Below the pieces are notes generated by a model that was given only the letters and a program-made list of their open reading frames with translations, was not told where the DNA came from and searched no databases. Of a stretch of DNA of 64,000 nt, positions 44,948 through 57,155 are shown piece by piece. The number at the start of each line of letters is the position of its first letter. Within the stretch, counting starts at the first letter, position 1. The stretch spans positions 2,186,001 to 2,250,000 of the forward strand of contig NC_133526.1 of assembly GCF_048544455.1 (NCBI RefSeq). Direction: 5' to 3'. The stretch is from Silene latifolia (Eukaryota; Streptophyta; Magnoliopsida; Caryophyllales; Caryophyllaceae). The position numbers were made by a program, and so were the translations under genes.

Positions 44948-47543
44948 TGTAGACACCTCGTTTCTGCACCTCCCGCAAACCACCCGGTGATGATTGGGCC
45001 GCATGTTTGGTACACGGAACGATTTGTGACAGTTCGTAAGATTATCGTCAAGTGATTGCTCAAATATTAATGTCGACCTCTTAGTTGTCATCTACGTACC
45101 GATACGGTCGTTTTGGCAGTAATTAGAGTACATTTGGAGTCCGGGTCAAAAACCGTCTTCATTTCCTAAAAACCGTCAAATCCCGAGTCAAAGCAATATG
45201 CTTGTCTACCTAAGGTTAGGATGTCATAAAATGTTGAGATTATATATCATTTTGAGTCTCATGTCACTTCTTTGGGCTAAAACTAAAAGTTTACATTACA
45301 AAATGTGCATTTCATTTAGTTAAAATGACAACCCGATCTTTAGGCCCATTTTACGAGGTCATAACGACTTTTTTGGGTCAGACCTATTTCACAGAAAGTT
45401 CTAGATCTCTTTCTTAGCTTTCCAACGCCACCGAAATCACCTAAATACGAGTCTTGTAGAGAAAGTTATGCCTAAAATACGACAGGCTGTCAAACGCGTT
45501 TTCTACGCGCAGAGGAACCTACCCGGGAAAGGACGCAGCAAGTGCTGCGCCTCTTCCAAGGGACGCAGCTCTGCTGCGCCTTTTCCCAGGGCTTTCTTTT
45601 TGTCCAAGATTCCGCGTTTAACCTAAGTCGGTTATTTCCGGATCTTTCTTTCCGTATCCTAGTCTTACCATAATTCCTTCGCGTGATTAGTATAAATAGG
45701 AGCCTTGGCTCCTCATATTTCTCACGCGAGTGTCCGCCCTTCTCTTCTCCCTTTGCATTCTAGACTTCGTTCTTACTAATTGGCGCCTACGTGCTTGGAC
45801 TTCCGACCACGTAAGCTCGGATCTTTCCGGGTACCAGCCTCTCTGTTGCATGACCGACCAATTTGACCACTACACTCAATCAATCTAATTAATCAACTTG
45901 TTAAATCGTTTTCCTCTCACGAGGGCATTCTTTACTTGCATTCGCGTCGAGCATCACTAATCGATCTTCTTAGTTCATCTCGTTCCGTCAACATGTAAGT
46001 CTGAGGGTGTAATAATTCTCTTTATTTATTGTATTTATTCTATCGTATCATCATTGTAAGATTCACGTCGAAAGTACCTCATTAAAACTGATTTCTAAAA
46101 CCGTCTTTAAAACCCTGTTTTTGCGGATTTCCAGTAGACAGACGTCGAGAAAAGACGCAGCAATCGCCGCGCCTCTTCAAAGGAGCGCAGCACTGCCGCG
46201 CCTCTTTGTGAGGGGCCGCCAGCCTCGCTTCTTTTCTTCTTCCTCGTCCTCTGTAATTCGTCTTTTGTTTTATTTGTTTTATTTTGTTCTTTAATTCGTT
46301 CGTATAATTATTTATCATTAATAATCCATATGTATATTATTCATTCACATGTTTTAATCATCTCAAATCCGACTTAAATCCTAAATAATCAATATTTACG
46401 GGTTTTCGTCATTAATATTCAAACCCGAGTTTTAGAAGTTCAATCTGTTCATATTGGGTTTCTGAGATTCGTCATTGATATATTTGCATCCATGTTCGTG
46501 TTCATTCGTCATGTTTAGTCTAATTAACTGTTTAGTTCGTCCCATTCACCGATGTCACTAATTAATCATTCATTAACATCGACCCTTCACATAATTAATC
46601 CTTTTATTTCCGTCTCATCCATGTTTTACTGTTTTTATGACTTTAATCGCATGTAAATAATCCATTAATCACTTTCATCCGAGTCAAATAAATCGATCCA
46701 TTAAAATTAACAATTAACATTAACGGTTTGCGATTCTTCGGCTACAGGCCTGAACTCACCCTTAGAACAGACGCAAGAATCGCGCGCCTCTTCCAAAGGG
46801 CGCGATCTTTCTTTGCCTGCTGTTCGAGATGAGTTCTCTCGAACTCCTTTTCTGCCTTGACGTAGTTTAGTTAGTTTGCGTATTAATCAACTAATATTCG
46901 TATTATCGCTAACTTCTGTTCGTTAATTTATTTCTTCTATTTCTTTTATTCCTTTTTATCAAATCATCCGTTTTAAAGGTATTTTCGACGTAAATCGCCT
47001 TTTCCAATGTAATTAGTGTAATTTTCATTATTGTAATTTATAATTATTTCTTTCATTGCTTGTATGTTTTCACATGTAAATGAACATTAAATCTTACTTC
47101 GACCAAATTGCATGATAAACTATTTGTTCACCGACTTAGTTAATTCTCACATGTTAGGATTAATTTATGGATGTTGCATTGCATGCATATAGCCGACAGT
47201 ATATCAAGTACGAATAAACTCCCTAATCATTAGTAGAGGCCGCTATCGAGGCGGGCGGGATTAGGTGTTCGATCAAAAGAGCTTCCTAATACGTACGCTC
47301 ACCCCTTACTCCAGATCTCCGTGAGCACCCGTGTTCATTGGCATCCACGAGAGTCATTCTAGACATAGAATGCTAAGGGTAACGATTGCTTAGTGTTCAT
47401 GTCACTACTTTGTGTCTTGACATGACACGAGGTATTCGAACGGTTCCAATTTCCCATAAAAATTGGTGGCGACTCCATACAAAATGCAAACGCTTGTTTC
47501 TCGCTCCTCACCAAGCGCCCCCGTGGGCGGCCCGCTGTCCACA
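44948..47543 (+). repeat. 5' LTR of gypsy element 2
   Basis: This is 2596 bp, from tgtagacacctcg to ccgctgtccaca. A TATA box (tataaata) lies at 45691-45698. Three GC-rich islands near 45500-45590, 46135-46215 and 46740-46860 carry a hairpin-prone gacgcagca / tgctgcgcc motif. Long stretches between the islands are identical to the 3' copy. Confidence 0.93.
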
Positions 47544-48846
47544 GTTTGGCGACTCCGCTGGGGAATATTGGAAATACACTTACGTGTAGCTAGGGTGAAA
47601 CTTGAACAAGGTTAGGGAATAGTTTGTACAAGACAATTGTCGGTTTTCATAACTCGGTCTTCCTAGATCGTGTCATTCGGCCTTCCTAGGCCCAACCCAA
47701 CCCATTCGACCAATCGTCCCGTCTAAACGGTCCTAATTCTTATTTGGGCCTAAGGATGGATAGCGATTGACGTCATCCATACCATGATGCTTACTCTTGT
47801 TTGTATCAAGGGCCTTCACTACTTGAGGAAATGGACTAGGAATCGGCCTTACTCTTGTTTGGCACGAGCCTCTCCACAGACTTCGGGTTTGATGGTTCGG
47901 TATGGCAACCCACCCTTTAAACCAAAACCCTTCTAAATGCACTCAGCATCCTGTTATAATGCTTGTATAAATGTGTAAACCTTACGTGATCACCATTTCT
48001 AAACAAAACCATGACGAATTTTCAAAAAAAAATCAAAACCCTTTTTCAAACAAGAATTTCGAAATAGGGCTTCTAATTAGCGCAAAATCCGGTCAAAACT
48101 CTGTCCGTTTATCGAGTCAAACTTCGGGCCTAAAACCCATTTCAAAAAAAAAAAATCCAAAAACAAAAAAAAACAAAAAAAACAAAAAAACGAAAAAAAA
48201 GAAAAAGAAAAAAGAGAACTCAAATATTTTCAAACCGTGTAAATGTAAATATGTAAATTCAATTGGGTTAAGTTAGAGTCAGAGTTCAAACCGACTATGT
48301 CCTAGTCGGAACTCTGTCGAGTCATAAACGCGTCTCCCTTTACATTTTTGGGTCTTTTCAAATTCAAGTAAAGTCCTAAGGCGTCACGCCGTCATTTTGG
48401 ACCCCCTACCCCAATTCAGTTAGGATCTAAACACTCGAGTCACAGGTTCCGAGGCTTAACACACGAATCTCAATGGGCCTCATATTTGAGTCTAAACTAC
48501 AAGAGTCTTCTTAACACCTATAAGCAAACCTCGAGTCTAGAATCAACATGTGTCATCAATCCCGTCAATAAGGCAACCACATAAATGTCACTCCGTCAAA
48601 GTCAACACTCGAGTCTAAAGGTCAAAGTCAAGCACCGTGAATTCAAACACGAGAAGTCGCTCACGACATTTCACGAATTCACAAGTCAAGTCTAGGTTTT
48701 TCATCTTATCCCTTCCTTTGTTGTTTGCCTTAGTATGCGTGATCCCATGTCGAATCAAGTTGTAATGCGCGTCATTTCTGTCGAGTAGGAATCCAACAAG
48801 TTCCGTCAATCAGCAAGGTCACGAAGCGGTTCAAGCCACAATCACC
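47544..48846 (+). other. Leader of gypsy element 2
   Basis: An untranslated stretch lies between the primer-binding region and the gag-like frame. It includes an A-rich run at 48148-48215, whose open frame is lysine-rich only because of the A runs. No gene is seen. Confidence 0.6.
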
Positions 48847-50181
48847 GTGTCTCTCCAGGACGTTTATGCCATGGTCCTGCAAGTTCAAGCTACAGTGGAA
48901 AATTTGAGCATTCGCGTCCTCTCCCTCGAAAATGGAATGGTGGAAAAGAACACACCACCTAGAGAAACCTCTAGTCTAGGTCGTCCAAAGTTTACCTCTT
49001 GTAATAACCATCGTCCTAGAAAGCCGAAAATAGCTGAAAGGAAACCTGGGAGGCATCAAAGGGTGCTTACTAATTTAGGCATGTCTTATGCCGATGCTTT
49101 GAAGAGACTCTCTACCCAAGGCAAGCTGCATCCAATAGGGCCGACTCCGGATCCACCTTTAGAGAAGCAAGTAAACCTCTGGAAGGGCAACAAATACTGC
49201 TTATATCACCAAGGTAGAGGCCATGATATTGAAGAGTGTTTTCTCTTGAAACACACCATCCAAGATATGATCGAAGAGGGCAAGCTTCCTAAGCCACCTT
49301 CTATCGGAAAATCCAAGAAAATCGATCCTCTTGGGTCTCATATCATTAAGCATGATGAAGAATCATTCCTGGATTGTTCTCATCTCCTCAATCATCATGA
49401 TGATAAAGAAATCAATGTCCTCGAAGACGAAGATATCCAAGATGGAATGCTCATGCTTTCCAGGGCCTTTGACAATAAATTCTCCAAAATAGAGGGAGCT
49501 ATTGATAGCCTAAACTCTCGACTTTCCAAGATGGAGAATCAATTTGCTAAAATGGGTAAGAAGCTTGATGCCCAACCTCTTAAGATGAAAAGTGTCCAGA
49601 CAAACCCTCAATTTGACAGTCTTAAGGAGAAAGTAACTAGTGAACGATCTATCCCTAACAACCCTCCAAGGTCATTCACAAAGGCTACCGAAAATAAAGG
49701 CACATCTCCTAGGAAATTTACCAACCTTGGTATTACATACACCGATGCCCTTCAGAGACTCATGGAGCGACGAATGTTGAATCCTATAGGACCTACTCCC
49801 GAACCCGAAAGAAAATCCAAATTCTGGGATGAGAATGCCTACTGCAAATACCATAGAGGCAAAGGGCACGATACAGAGAAATGTTACAAATTAAAACATG
49901 TCATCCAGGATATGATCGAAAGCGGGAGGTTGTCCCTCTCAACCTTTAACCCACAAGGTAGCTTAGGATATCCTCATGGATATACCACTTATCAAGAAAC
50001 TCTTCTTGACTATTATCCTTCCAATGTTCCCAATGATGAGGATGGGGTGCTCAAATGGGTGAATGCTCAAAGTCAGATGCCGAAGCCAGTTGCTGGAAGG
50101 GAAAATGTTCAAGCGTGGGCCGATGATTACGAGTCTAGATCTAAGATCGAGTCAAAGTCCGAGTCTGAGTCCGAGTTTTAG
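48847..50181 (+). CDS. gag-like protein with duplicated zinc knuckle
   Basis: An open frame of 444 codons from a GTG at 48847; the first ATG is at 48871, so the true start is uncertain. It probably encodes the nucleic-acid-binding structural protein of gypsy element 2. Two copies of one module are present, at about residues 75-146 and 292-363. Each runs NLGxxYxDALxRL, an LxPIGPTPxP segment, a knuckle C-x2-H-x4-H-x4-C, and KHxIQDMIExG. The knuckles are Cys118/His121/His126/Cys131 and Cys333/His336/His341/Cys346. Heptad-like coiled coils lie near 11-30 and 205-240, and the tail is acidic and Ser-rich. Unlike element 1 its frame is intact, which implies a young copy or selection. No protease follows. 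Confidence 0.8.
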   Translation: MSLQDVYAMVLQVQATVENLSIRVLSLENGMVEKNTPPRETSSLGRPKFTSCNNHRPRKPKIAERKPGRHQRVLTNLGMSYADALKRLSTQGKLHPIGPTPDPPLEKQVNLWKGNKYCLYHQGRGHDIEECFLLKHTIQDMIEEGKLPKPPSIGKSKKIDPLGSHIIKHDEESFLDCSHLLNHHDDKEINVLEDEDIQDGMLMLSRAFDNKFSKIEGAIDSLNSRLSKMENQFAKMGKKLDAQPLKMKSVQTNPQFDSLKEKVTSERSIPNNPPRSFTKATENKGTSPRKFTNLGITYTDALQRLMERRMLNPIGPTPEPERKSKFWDENAYCKYHRGKGHDTEKCYKLKHVIQDMIESGRLSLSTFNPQGSLGYPHGYTTYQETLLDYYPSNVPNDEDGVLKWVNAQSQMPKPVAGRENVQAWADDYESRSKIESKSESESEF

Positions 50182-53100
50182 GCTTTCTATCTCATATTTG
50201 TTCTAGTATCTTTCTCCATTTCCATTCCTAGTGACAACCTGGGGGCTGTCCCACGAGTCACGTGTCTTCTCGAGTCTATATACATTTATTATCCATTTCA
50301 ATAAAAGTACAATTTTTCATCCACATATTCAATCATATCTCTTCCTTTACCCATTTCCTGTAACAACAAGAATTGGTTTGAGACATTTTAAAAATGACAA
50401 CAACCATACATGCCAAGTCGATGTGAGTGCACTTAGATGATGTTCCATTCCAAGTTGTAGAGGACCTGAAACTCCGTGTTCTTTCTTTACCTATTCCATG
50501 TCTGGCAATAGAAACCACAATATAACCCTAGTTTAGCACGAGCCTGTCTCAAGAGATTCTAGGACGAATCCAGACCATCTCCCTTGTTAACAATCTATGA
50601 CGGAAGGCAAGCCCATTCCCCACAATAAACAACCCGTGTTACTAAAAGACCAACCCGTTTTGACACTAAAGGTGCTAGTCTGACCCAAATCCATAGTAGC
50701 AAGCAAATCCAAGATGATACGAGCCATGATCAAAGACAAAGGCTCAATCAGGAGAAATGACCAAGATCAATATCCAAAACAAAAGAGTCAAAAAAAAAGA
50801 AGAAGGCTCAATCAATCAGCCTATGTCTATATCCCAAGTCAAAGTTATCATCAAAAACCTGAATCAAAAATCCGAGCAGAATTCCAAGATATACCCTAGA
50901 CCAAGAATCCAAATCTGAATCAAGAACAAGCCTGGAATCAAATACAGAACGGAATAATGCTGAAGTCTATATAGAATCAAGACATCAATGAAGATGGTCA
51001 GCTAGCACCCTCATTTAGCCTTTCATACATCACACACCCTAAGTCCTTCTCGAGATCGTTATAAGGAGATAGTTAGGAATTTTGAGAATCCTCTCAAGCT
51101 CGTCAAATATACCCATCCTTTAGGCCAAGACATGGAAACTTGATCTCACGTCATTTCAACCTACCCTTTATGTGCTCAGGCTACATCAAGCCAAGAGACC
51201 CCATTTCGAACCCACATTACAAGCCGTAACCCCATCAAGCTTTAACTCCACAAAATCAAAGCTCCAGAGATTTATTCATCAAAGCCTCTTATTTCCAAGC
51301 TCCACATTCCAAATATCCAATCCAGTTTTACCTTGACCCATACACGGAGTCTTTAATACTTTGCTACCTAGAACGGGACATACCCATATTCATCCTTAGG
51401 GTCCACTTTTAGGTGTGCTCACACGACAAGGAAAATTTTTACAAACTTAATTATACCTCTTTGGTCTATGATCAGAGGGAGTTATCTCAAATCGATTCTT
51501 CGAGTCACCAAAGGAAAATACTCTCCTGACCCATGCACTTTAAGGTCCTAACAACATAGCTTAGGCACACACTTGAACTACGATCTGGTTTGATTTCACC
51601 TTTTCAGGTGGATACGTAGGCAGTCCTTTCTTACACAAGAAGGATACAACCACAACACCTAAACAAAATTAACCAAACCTCAGAACTACGATCTGGTTTG
51701 ATTTCACTTCACGTGAATACGTAGGCAGTCCTCAACGACACAACCATCCCCACATCCCAACTTTCAATCTCAATTATCGACCACCTCAATTATCAATCAC
51801 TCCAATTTTCAACCTTCCAACCTCAATTAACATCCCTTCCACAACCAACACCTCTATACTGGGGGCTCCTTATTGTCGCCCAGTCTCCTCTTTTACCAAA
51901 AGTCCAGAATCATCTTCTCATCCTGGGGGCTTCTCTTCCAAGAAGCCACCCTTCCTTTATTCCTCTAAGTCTAGCTAGTGCTCGGTCCGGACAATGACAA
52001 AGATCTTAGATCGATTCTCCAAGTCATCGTGCCTCAAGAGGGGTCTCTTTTACAGCAAACGGTGGTGAAAGAAGTCCTAGTAGACAGCTGATCCATGGCT
52101 CATGCCTTGCTTTTATGTGTCCCCATCATTCTTGCAATTCTTATACCTTTGGAACTGATACGCATTGTCACCCCTACTTGGCTGGGAGTTGCGCATGCTT
52201 AAGCAAAGTCTGTCAAGGTCATCCTTGTGTCGCGTCAAATCTAAGTTAGTGTCGCGTCAGTCAAACCTAAGTCTACATTTCGCGTCACGTCCATATAAGA
52301 GTCTACGTCGCGTCAAGTCCTATGTCTAAAGCCCATTGAATATGCGTAACGCATTACGAACGACAAACTTCTTTGAACAAGTTTTTAACAACTTTTATAA
52401 AGAAACGCCTTTTGCAAAACCTATGTGTTTCCTCATTCGAGGTCCATGTGATAATTGCTTACGTGCATATGTGCTTATGTGCTATTTTTTCCTATTGGAT
52501 CGCATTCTTGTGTGGCTACTAACCATGCGGTAAAGTATCGGAGCGTGTTCGCCTCAACCGGCGCTTCGCTCAAGTATTCATTTTCCCAAATAAGCAGCGA
52601 TATTTTGCAAAGATTGCTCAATTCCTTATATCCAGCGCAGTAGTATTTTGCAGTATTGCTCACTCAAGATTTTTCCCATGACGATCAAGATGTTCCTAGT
52701 CGTCAATATTCCCCAGCGAGAGTTCATGACAGCCGATTGCACTTCTCGAGAGACGGAGTTTGTTCGAAAGCAGATACGAGCAGATTTTCCAGAAATGATT
52801 CAATCCAGACAGAGTCATTCCCCAGCAAGAGTTTGTTTTAGACCGACGCAAGCAGATTCAACCTCAAGTTTTGCCAGAGTTCGCTTGAGACCGACGCAAG
52901 CAGATTCCCCAGCAGTTTCTACCGACGTCCTGCTGTTTTTCAATATTTATTGTTTCCTCGGAGTTCGGCAAAGGTGTCGTTCTCCAGAAGTTCCCAAGCC
53001 AAGGCCTCCTTCCTTAGGTTCGTAGACCCAAAGTTAGAATTCTTACCCCCTAGATTCTTAGATCCAAAATGGCTTCCTTTAGGTTCATAAGCCTTTAAGC

Positions 53101-53836
53101 TCCCACACCAACATCCTTAGGTTCATAAACCTATAAATCCTTTTGGAGTTCCCATACCATAGAAAGCTTAAGCGCACGCGTTTAAAACAAGAATTAGTAA
53201 CCCAGTAGTTCCTAAACTTAACCCTAGGATCCCCATTCCTCTTAGGTTCATAAGCCTTTAAGTTCCCATACCAGCCGTCCTTTTAGGTTCGTACACCCAG
53301 GTTCACACACCTAGCTTCTTTTAGGTTCCCAAACTCCCTAGAATTCACATACTTATACCCTTTAGGATCACATTCCTTCAGGATCACCTTTTCCCTTTAG
53401 GATCACATCCTTTAGGATCACCTTTTCTTAGAGTTCTCACGCCTAAACCTTGGTTACCCCTTAAATTGAACTTATATTTGGCCTCCTTTCCGCCGATGCT
53501 TTCCTTTAGGGGCCCCACACCCTAGCACAAATCCTTACATAACTTTTAGGTCTTACCCTTAGCTCCTACGCTTAACCTTAGCTCTTATGCACCTCCGGAA
53601 GCATCTCGAGAAAGAAGTCTCAGGTATGGTCTCTTCTTATGGCTGGCGAGCTTCCTTACGTAGTCTAATGGACTTTAAACGACCCTCCCTAAGTCGACAG
53701 GACTCTAAAATGTTCCCGACGACAGTCCTTGGTTCGAGACCCCTTGAGCCGCCTCGCGTCGCCATAGTCGTCGGGTTGTAATCTTCGATTGACCTGATGG
53801 CTATACTTTGACTTTCGCCTTGTCCAAGCCTCGGTC
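50182..53836 (+). other. Non-coding 3' interior of gypsy element 2
   Basis: No polymerase, protease or integrase motif is readable in any frame. There is a direct repeat of about 50 bp at 51575-51626 and 51683-51732 (gaactacgatctggtttgat, then atacgtaggcagtcct). The word gaccgacgcaagcagatt recurs at about 52842 and 52890. At about 53010-53440 there is a loose array of ttaggttcataagcct-type words. Short frames here are not supported. Confidence 0.65.
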
Positions 53837-53848
53837 AAAGTGGGGGCT

Positions 53849-56446
53849 CAGAGACACCTCGTTTCTGCACCTCCCGCAAAACCACCCGGTGATGATTGGG
53901 CCGCATGTTTGATACGCGGAGCGATTTGTGACAATTCGTAAGATTATCGTCAAGTGATTGCTCAAATATTAATGTCGACCTCTTAGTTGTCATCTACGTA
54001 CCGATACGGTCGTTTTGGCAGTAATTAGAGTACATTTGTAGTCCGGGTCAAAAACCGTCTTCATTTCCTAAAAACCGTCAAATCCCGAGTCAAAGCAATA
54101 TGCTTGTCTACCTAAGGTTAGGATGTCATAAAATGTTGAGATTATATATCATTTTGAGTCTCATGTCACTTCTTTGGGCTAAAACTAAAAGTTTACATTA
54201 CAAAATGTGCATTTCATTTAGTTAAAATGACAACCCGATCTTTAGGCCCATTTTACGAGGTCATAACGACTTTTTTGGGTCAGGCCTATTTCACAGAAAG
54301 TTCTAGATCTCTTTCTTAGCTTTCCAACGCCACCGAAATCACCTAAATACGAGTCTTGTAGAGAAAGTTATGCCTAAAATACGACAGGCTGTCAAACGCG
54401 TTTTCTACGCGCGAGGAACCTACCGGAAAGGACGCAGCAAGTCTTTGCCTCTTCCAAGGGACGCAGCTCTCTGCGCCCTTTTCCCAGGGCTTTCTTTTTG
54501 TCCAAGATTCCGCGTTTAACCTAAGTCGGTTATTTCCGGATCTTTCTTTCCGTATCCTAGTCTTACCATAATTCCTTCGCGTGATTAGTATAAATAGGAG
54601 CCTTGGCTCCTCATATTTCTCACGCGAGTGTCCGCCCTTCTCTTCTCCCTTTGCATTCTAGACTTCGTTCTTACTAATTGGCGCCTACGTGCTTGGACTT
54701 CCGACCACGTAAGCTCGGATCTTTCCGGGTACCAGCCTCTCCGTTGCATGACCGACCAATTTGACCACTACACTCAATCAATCTAATTAATCAACTTGTT
54801 AAATCGTTTTCCTCTCACGAGGGCATTCTTTACTTGCATTCGCGTCGAGCATCACTAATCGATCTTCTTAGTTCATCTCGTTCCGTCAACATGTAAGTCT
54901 GAGGGTGTAATAATTCTCTTTATTTATTGTATTTATTCTATCGTATCATCATTGTAAGATTCACGTCCGAAAGTACCTCATTAAAACGATTTCTAAAACC
55001 GTCTTTAAAACCCCTTTTTTTGCGGATTTCCGATGAGATGTATCGCCGAGAAAAGACGCAAAATCGCTGCGCCTCTTCAAAGGAGCGCAGCACCTGCTGC
55101 GCCTCTTTGTGAGGCTGCCGCAGTTCCTGCTTCTTTTCTTCTTCCTCGTCCTCTGTAATTCGTCTTTTGTTTTATTTGTTTTATTTTGTTCTTTAATTCG
55201 TTCGTATAATTATTTATCATTAATAATCCATATGTATATTATTCATTCACATGTTTTAATCATCTCAAATCCGACTTAAATCCTAAATAATCAATATTTA
55301 CGGGTTTTCGTCATTAATATTCAAACCCGAGTTTTAGAAGTTCAATCTGTTCATATTGGGTTTCTGAGATTCGTCATTGATATATTTGCATCCATGTTCG
55401 TGTTCATTCGTCATGTTTAGTCTAATTAACTGTTTAGTTCGTCCCATTCACCGATGTCACTAATTAATCATTCATTAACATCGACCCTTCACATAATTAA
55501 TCCTTTTATTTCCGTCTCATCCATGTTTTACTGTTTTTATGACTTTAATCGCATGTAAATAATCCATTAATCACTTTCATCCGAGTCAAATAAATCGATC
55601 CATTAAAATTAACAATTAACATTAACGGTTTGCAGTTCCGGCTTCACAGCCAGAACTCACCCTTGGAACAGACGCAGCAACTGCTGCGCCTCTTCCAAAG
55701 GGCGCAGCGGTTTCTGCTTTGCGCTGTTCGAGATGAGTTCTGCTCTCAACTCCTTTTACGCCTTGACGTAGTTTAGTTAGTTTGCGTATTAATCAACTAA
55801 TATTCGTATTATCGCTAACTTCTGTTCGTTAATTTATTTCTTCTATTTCTTTTATTCCTTTTTATCAAATCATCCGTTTTAAAGGTATTTTCGACGTAAA
55901 TCGCCTTTTCCAATGTAATTAGTGTAATTTTCATTATTGTAATTTATAATTATTTCTTTCATTGCTTGTATGTTTTCACATGTAAATGAACATTAAATCT
56001 TACTTCGACCAAATTGCATGATAAACTATTTGTTCACCGACTTAGTTAATTCTCACATGTTAGGATTAATTTATGGATGTTGCATTGCATGCATATAGCC
56101 GACAGTATATCAAGTACGAATAAACTCCCTAATCATTAGTAGAGGCCGCTATCGAGGCGGGCGGGATTAGGTGTTCGATCAAAAGAGCTTCCTAATACGT
56201 ACGCTCACCCCTTACCCAGGATCTCCGTGAGCACCCGTGTTCATTGGCATCCACGCGAGTCATTCTAGACATAGAATGCTAAGGGTAACGATTGCTTAGT
56301 GTTCATGTCACTACTTTGTGTCTTGACATGACACGAGGTATTCGAACGGTTCCAATTTCCCATAAAAATTGGTGGCGACTCCATACAAAATGCAAACGCT
56401 TGTTTCTCGCTCCTCACCAAAAGCGCCCCGGGGCGGCCCGCCCACA
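53849..56446 (+). repeat. 3' LTR of gypsy element 2
   Basis: About 2598 bp, aligned throughout with 44948-47543. Its TATA box is at 54589-54596. It begins cagagacacc instead of tgtagacacc, so the canonical TG is lost at the inner end, and it ends cggcccgcccaca. Confidence 0.92.
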
Positions 56447-56996
56447 TATCCACAAAGAAGTCAACGACTTAGATAGCCTAGCCGATGCATCCCATCGGCC
56501 ACCACTGGTCTCGGCGTGACAACATGCCACCGGGGACACACATCCGCGTACTCATATCCAAGACCCCTCGGCGGCGAGTCAACATTGTCCGCCGGCCTGC
56601 CATAGGTCCCTCGGCCGAGGGGTAGATCAGTCTTTCCACCTGCTAAGCCACTTGGCCACTTGGCCACTACGTGACAAAAGGTGAAAGTCTATAAATACTC
56701 CTCAACCTTCTTTGAGGAAAGGATCTCACAATTATAACCTAAATACACTATTCATCTGGTAATATCTCCCTTATCTCTCTACAATATACACCTAGCCAAG
56801 TTACACAAACCTTAATCCTTTAAGTTTCATCGACTTGAGCGTCGGAGTGAGTACGCTGCACACGCCCAAGCCCTCGCCTTCATTGTTGCAGGGAAGGCCG
56901 CGAGGGACGATAGAAGCAAGAAGGATTCAACTCAAGACATCATACTACAAGCCACGGGTGGTAACTAATCACTGCTCTGGAATTATACCCGGAACA
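56447..56996 (+). repeat. 3' LTR of gypsy element 1, right piece
   Basis: This resumes with the duplicated tatcc and then aagtcaacgacttagatagc, matching 36928 onward of the 5' LTR. A TATA box is at 56690-56697. It ends acccggaaca, directly followed by the target duplication atatc. Confidence 0.92.
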
Positions 56997-57155
56997 ATAT
57001 CATATATGTAATTGGGCTTTCATTATATTATGTCTACAACTACATTATATTGAACTTTTCATTTTCCACCGATTAATACAATTATGTCACAAACTTCGTA
57101 TTTTCTTTAATATTCTTATCTAAAAAGTCGCGCATTCGCGCGAGATTTATACTAG

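Larger units (their letters stand above)
44948..56446 (+). mobile_element. Gypsy element 2, Tat/Ogre-like, non-autonomous
   Basis: An 11.5-kb element sits in the 3' LTR of gypsy element 1 with a perfect 5-bp duplication tatcc (44943-44947 and 56447-56451). LTRs are about 2.6 kb. After the 5' LTR comes gtttggcgactccgctgggg, a primer-binding region like those I recall from Ogre/Tat elements. The polypurine tract is aaagtgggggct at 53837-53848. The interior (6.3 kb) has one gag-like frame (48847-50181) and no protease, reverse transcriptase or integrase, so it depends on a partner for movement. Confidence 0.9.
36868..56996 (+). mobile_element. Gypsy element 1, Tat/Retand-like, non-autonomous
   Basis: A perfect 5-bp duplication atatc lies at 36863-36867 and 56997-57001. 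Without the second element its length is about 8.6 kb. Order: 5' LTR, primer-binding region (attggcgccgtctgtgggaa at 37464), broken gag and protease on +, a 167-bp tandem array, broken antisense genes, a polypurine tract (ctgggggcaaat) and the 3' LTR. Reverse transcriptase, RNase H and integrase are absent: the frame passes from protease to tandem array within about 170 bp. The antisense frames and tandem array are features I recall for Retand elements of Silene. It cannot move without a helper. Confidence 0.88.
36760..57155 (+). mobile_element. Short Helitron split by nested retroelements
   Basis: The left part, 36760-36867, starts tctcttatactaaaacaata and continues cgcctaaatgaa like the Helitron heads near 12.4 kb. 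The right part, 57002-57155, ends with hairpin tcgcgc-attc-gcgcga (57128-57143) and CTAG (57152-57155), followed by T. The host bases are A before and T after. Without the inserted gypsy block it is 262 bp, non-coding and non-autonomous. Confidence 0.8.

Noticed and set aside
47971-48276. Lysine/asparagine-rich 101-codon frame
   Set aside because: Product of A-runs in the leader of gypsy element 2; no domain or start context.
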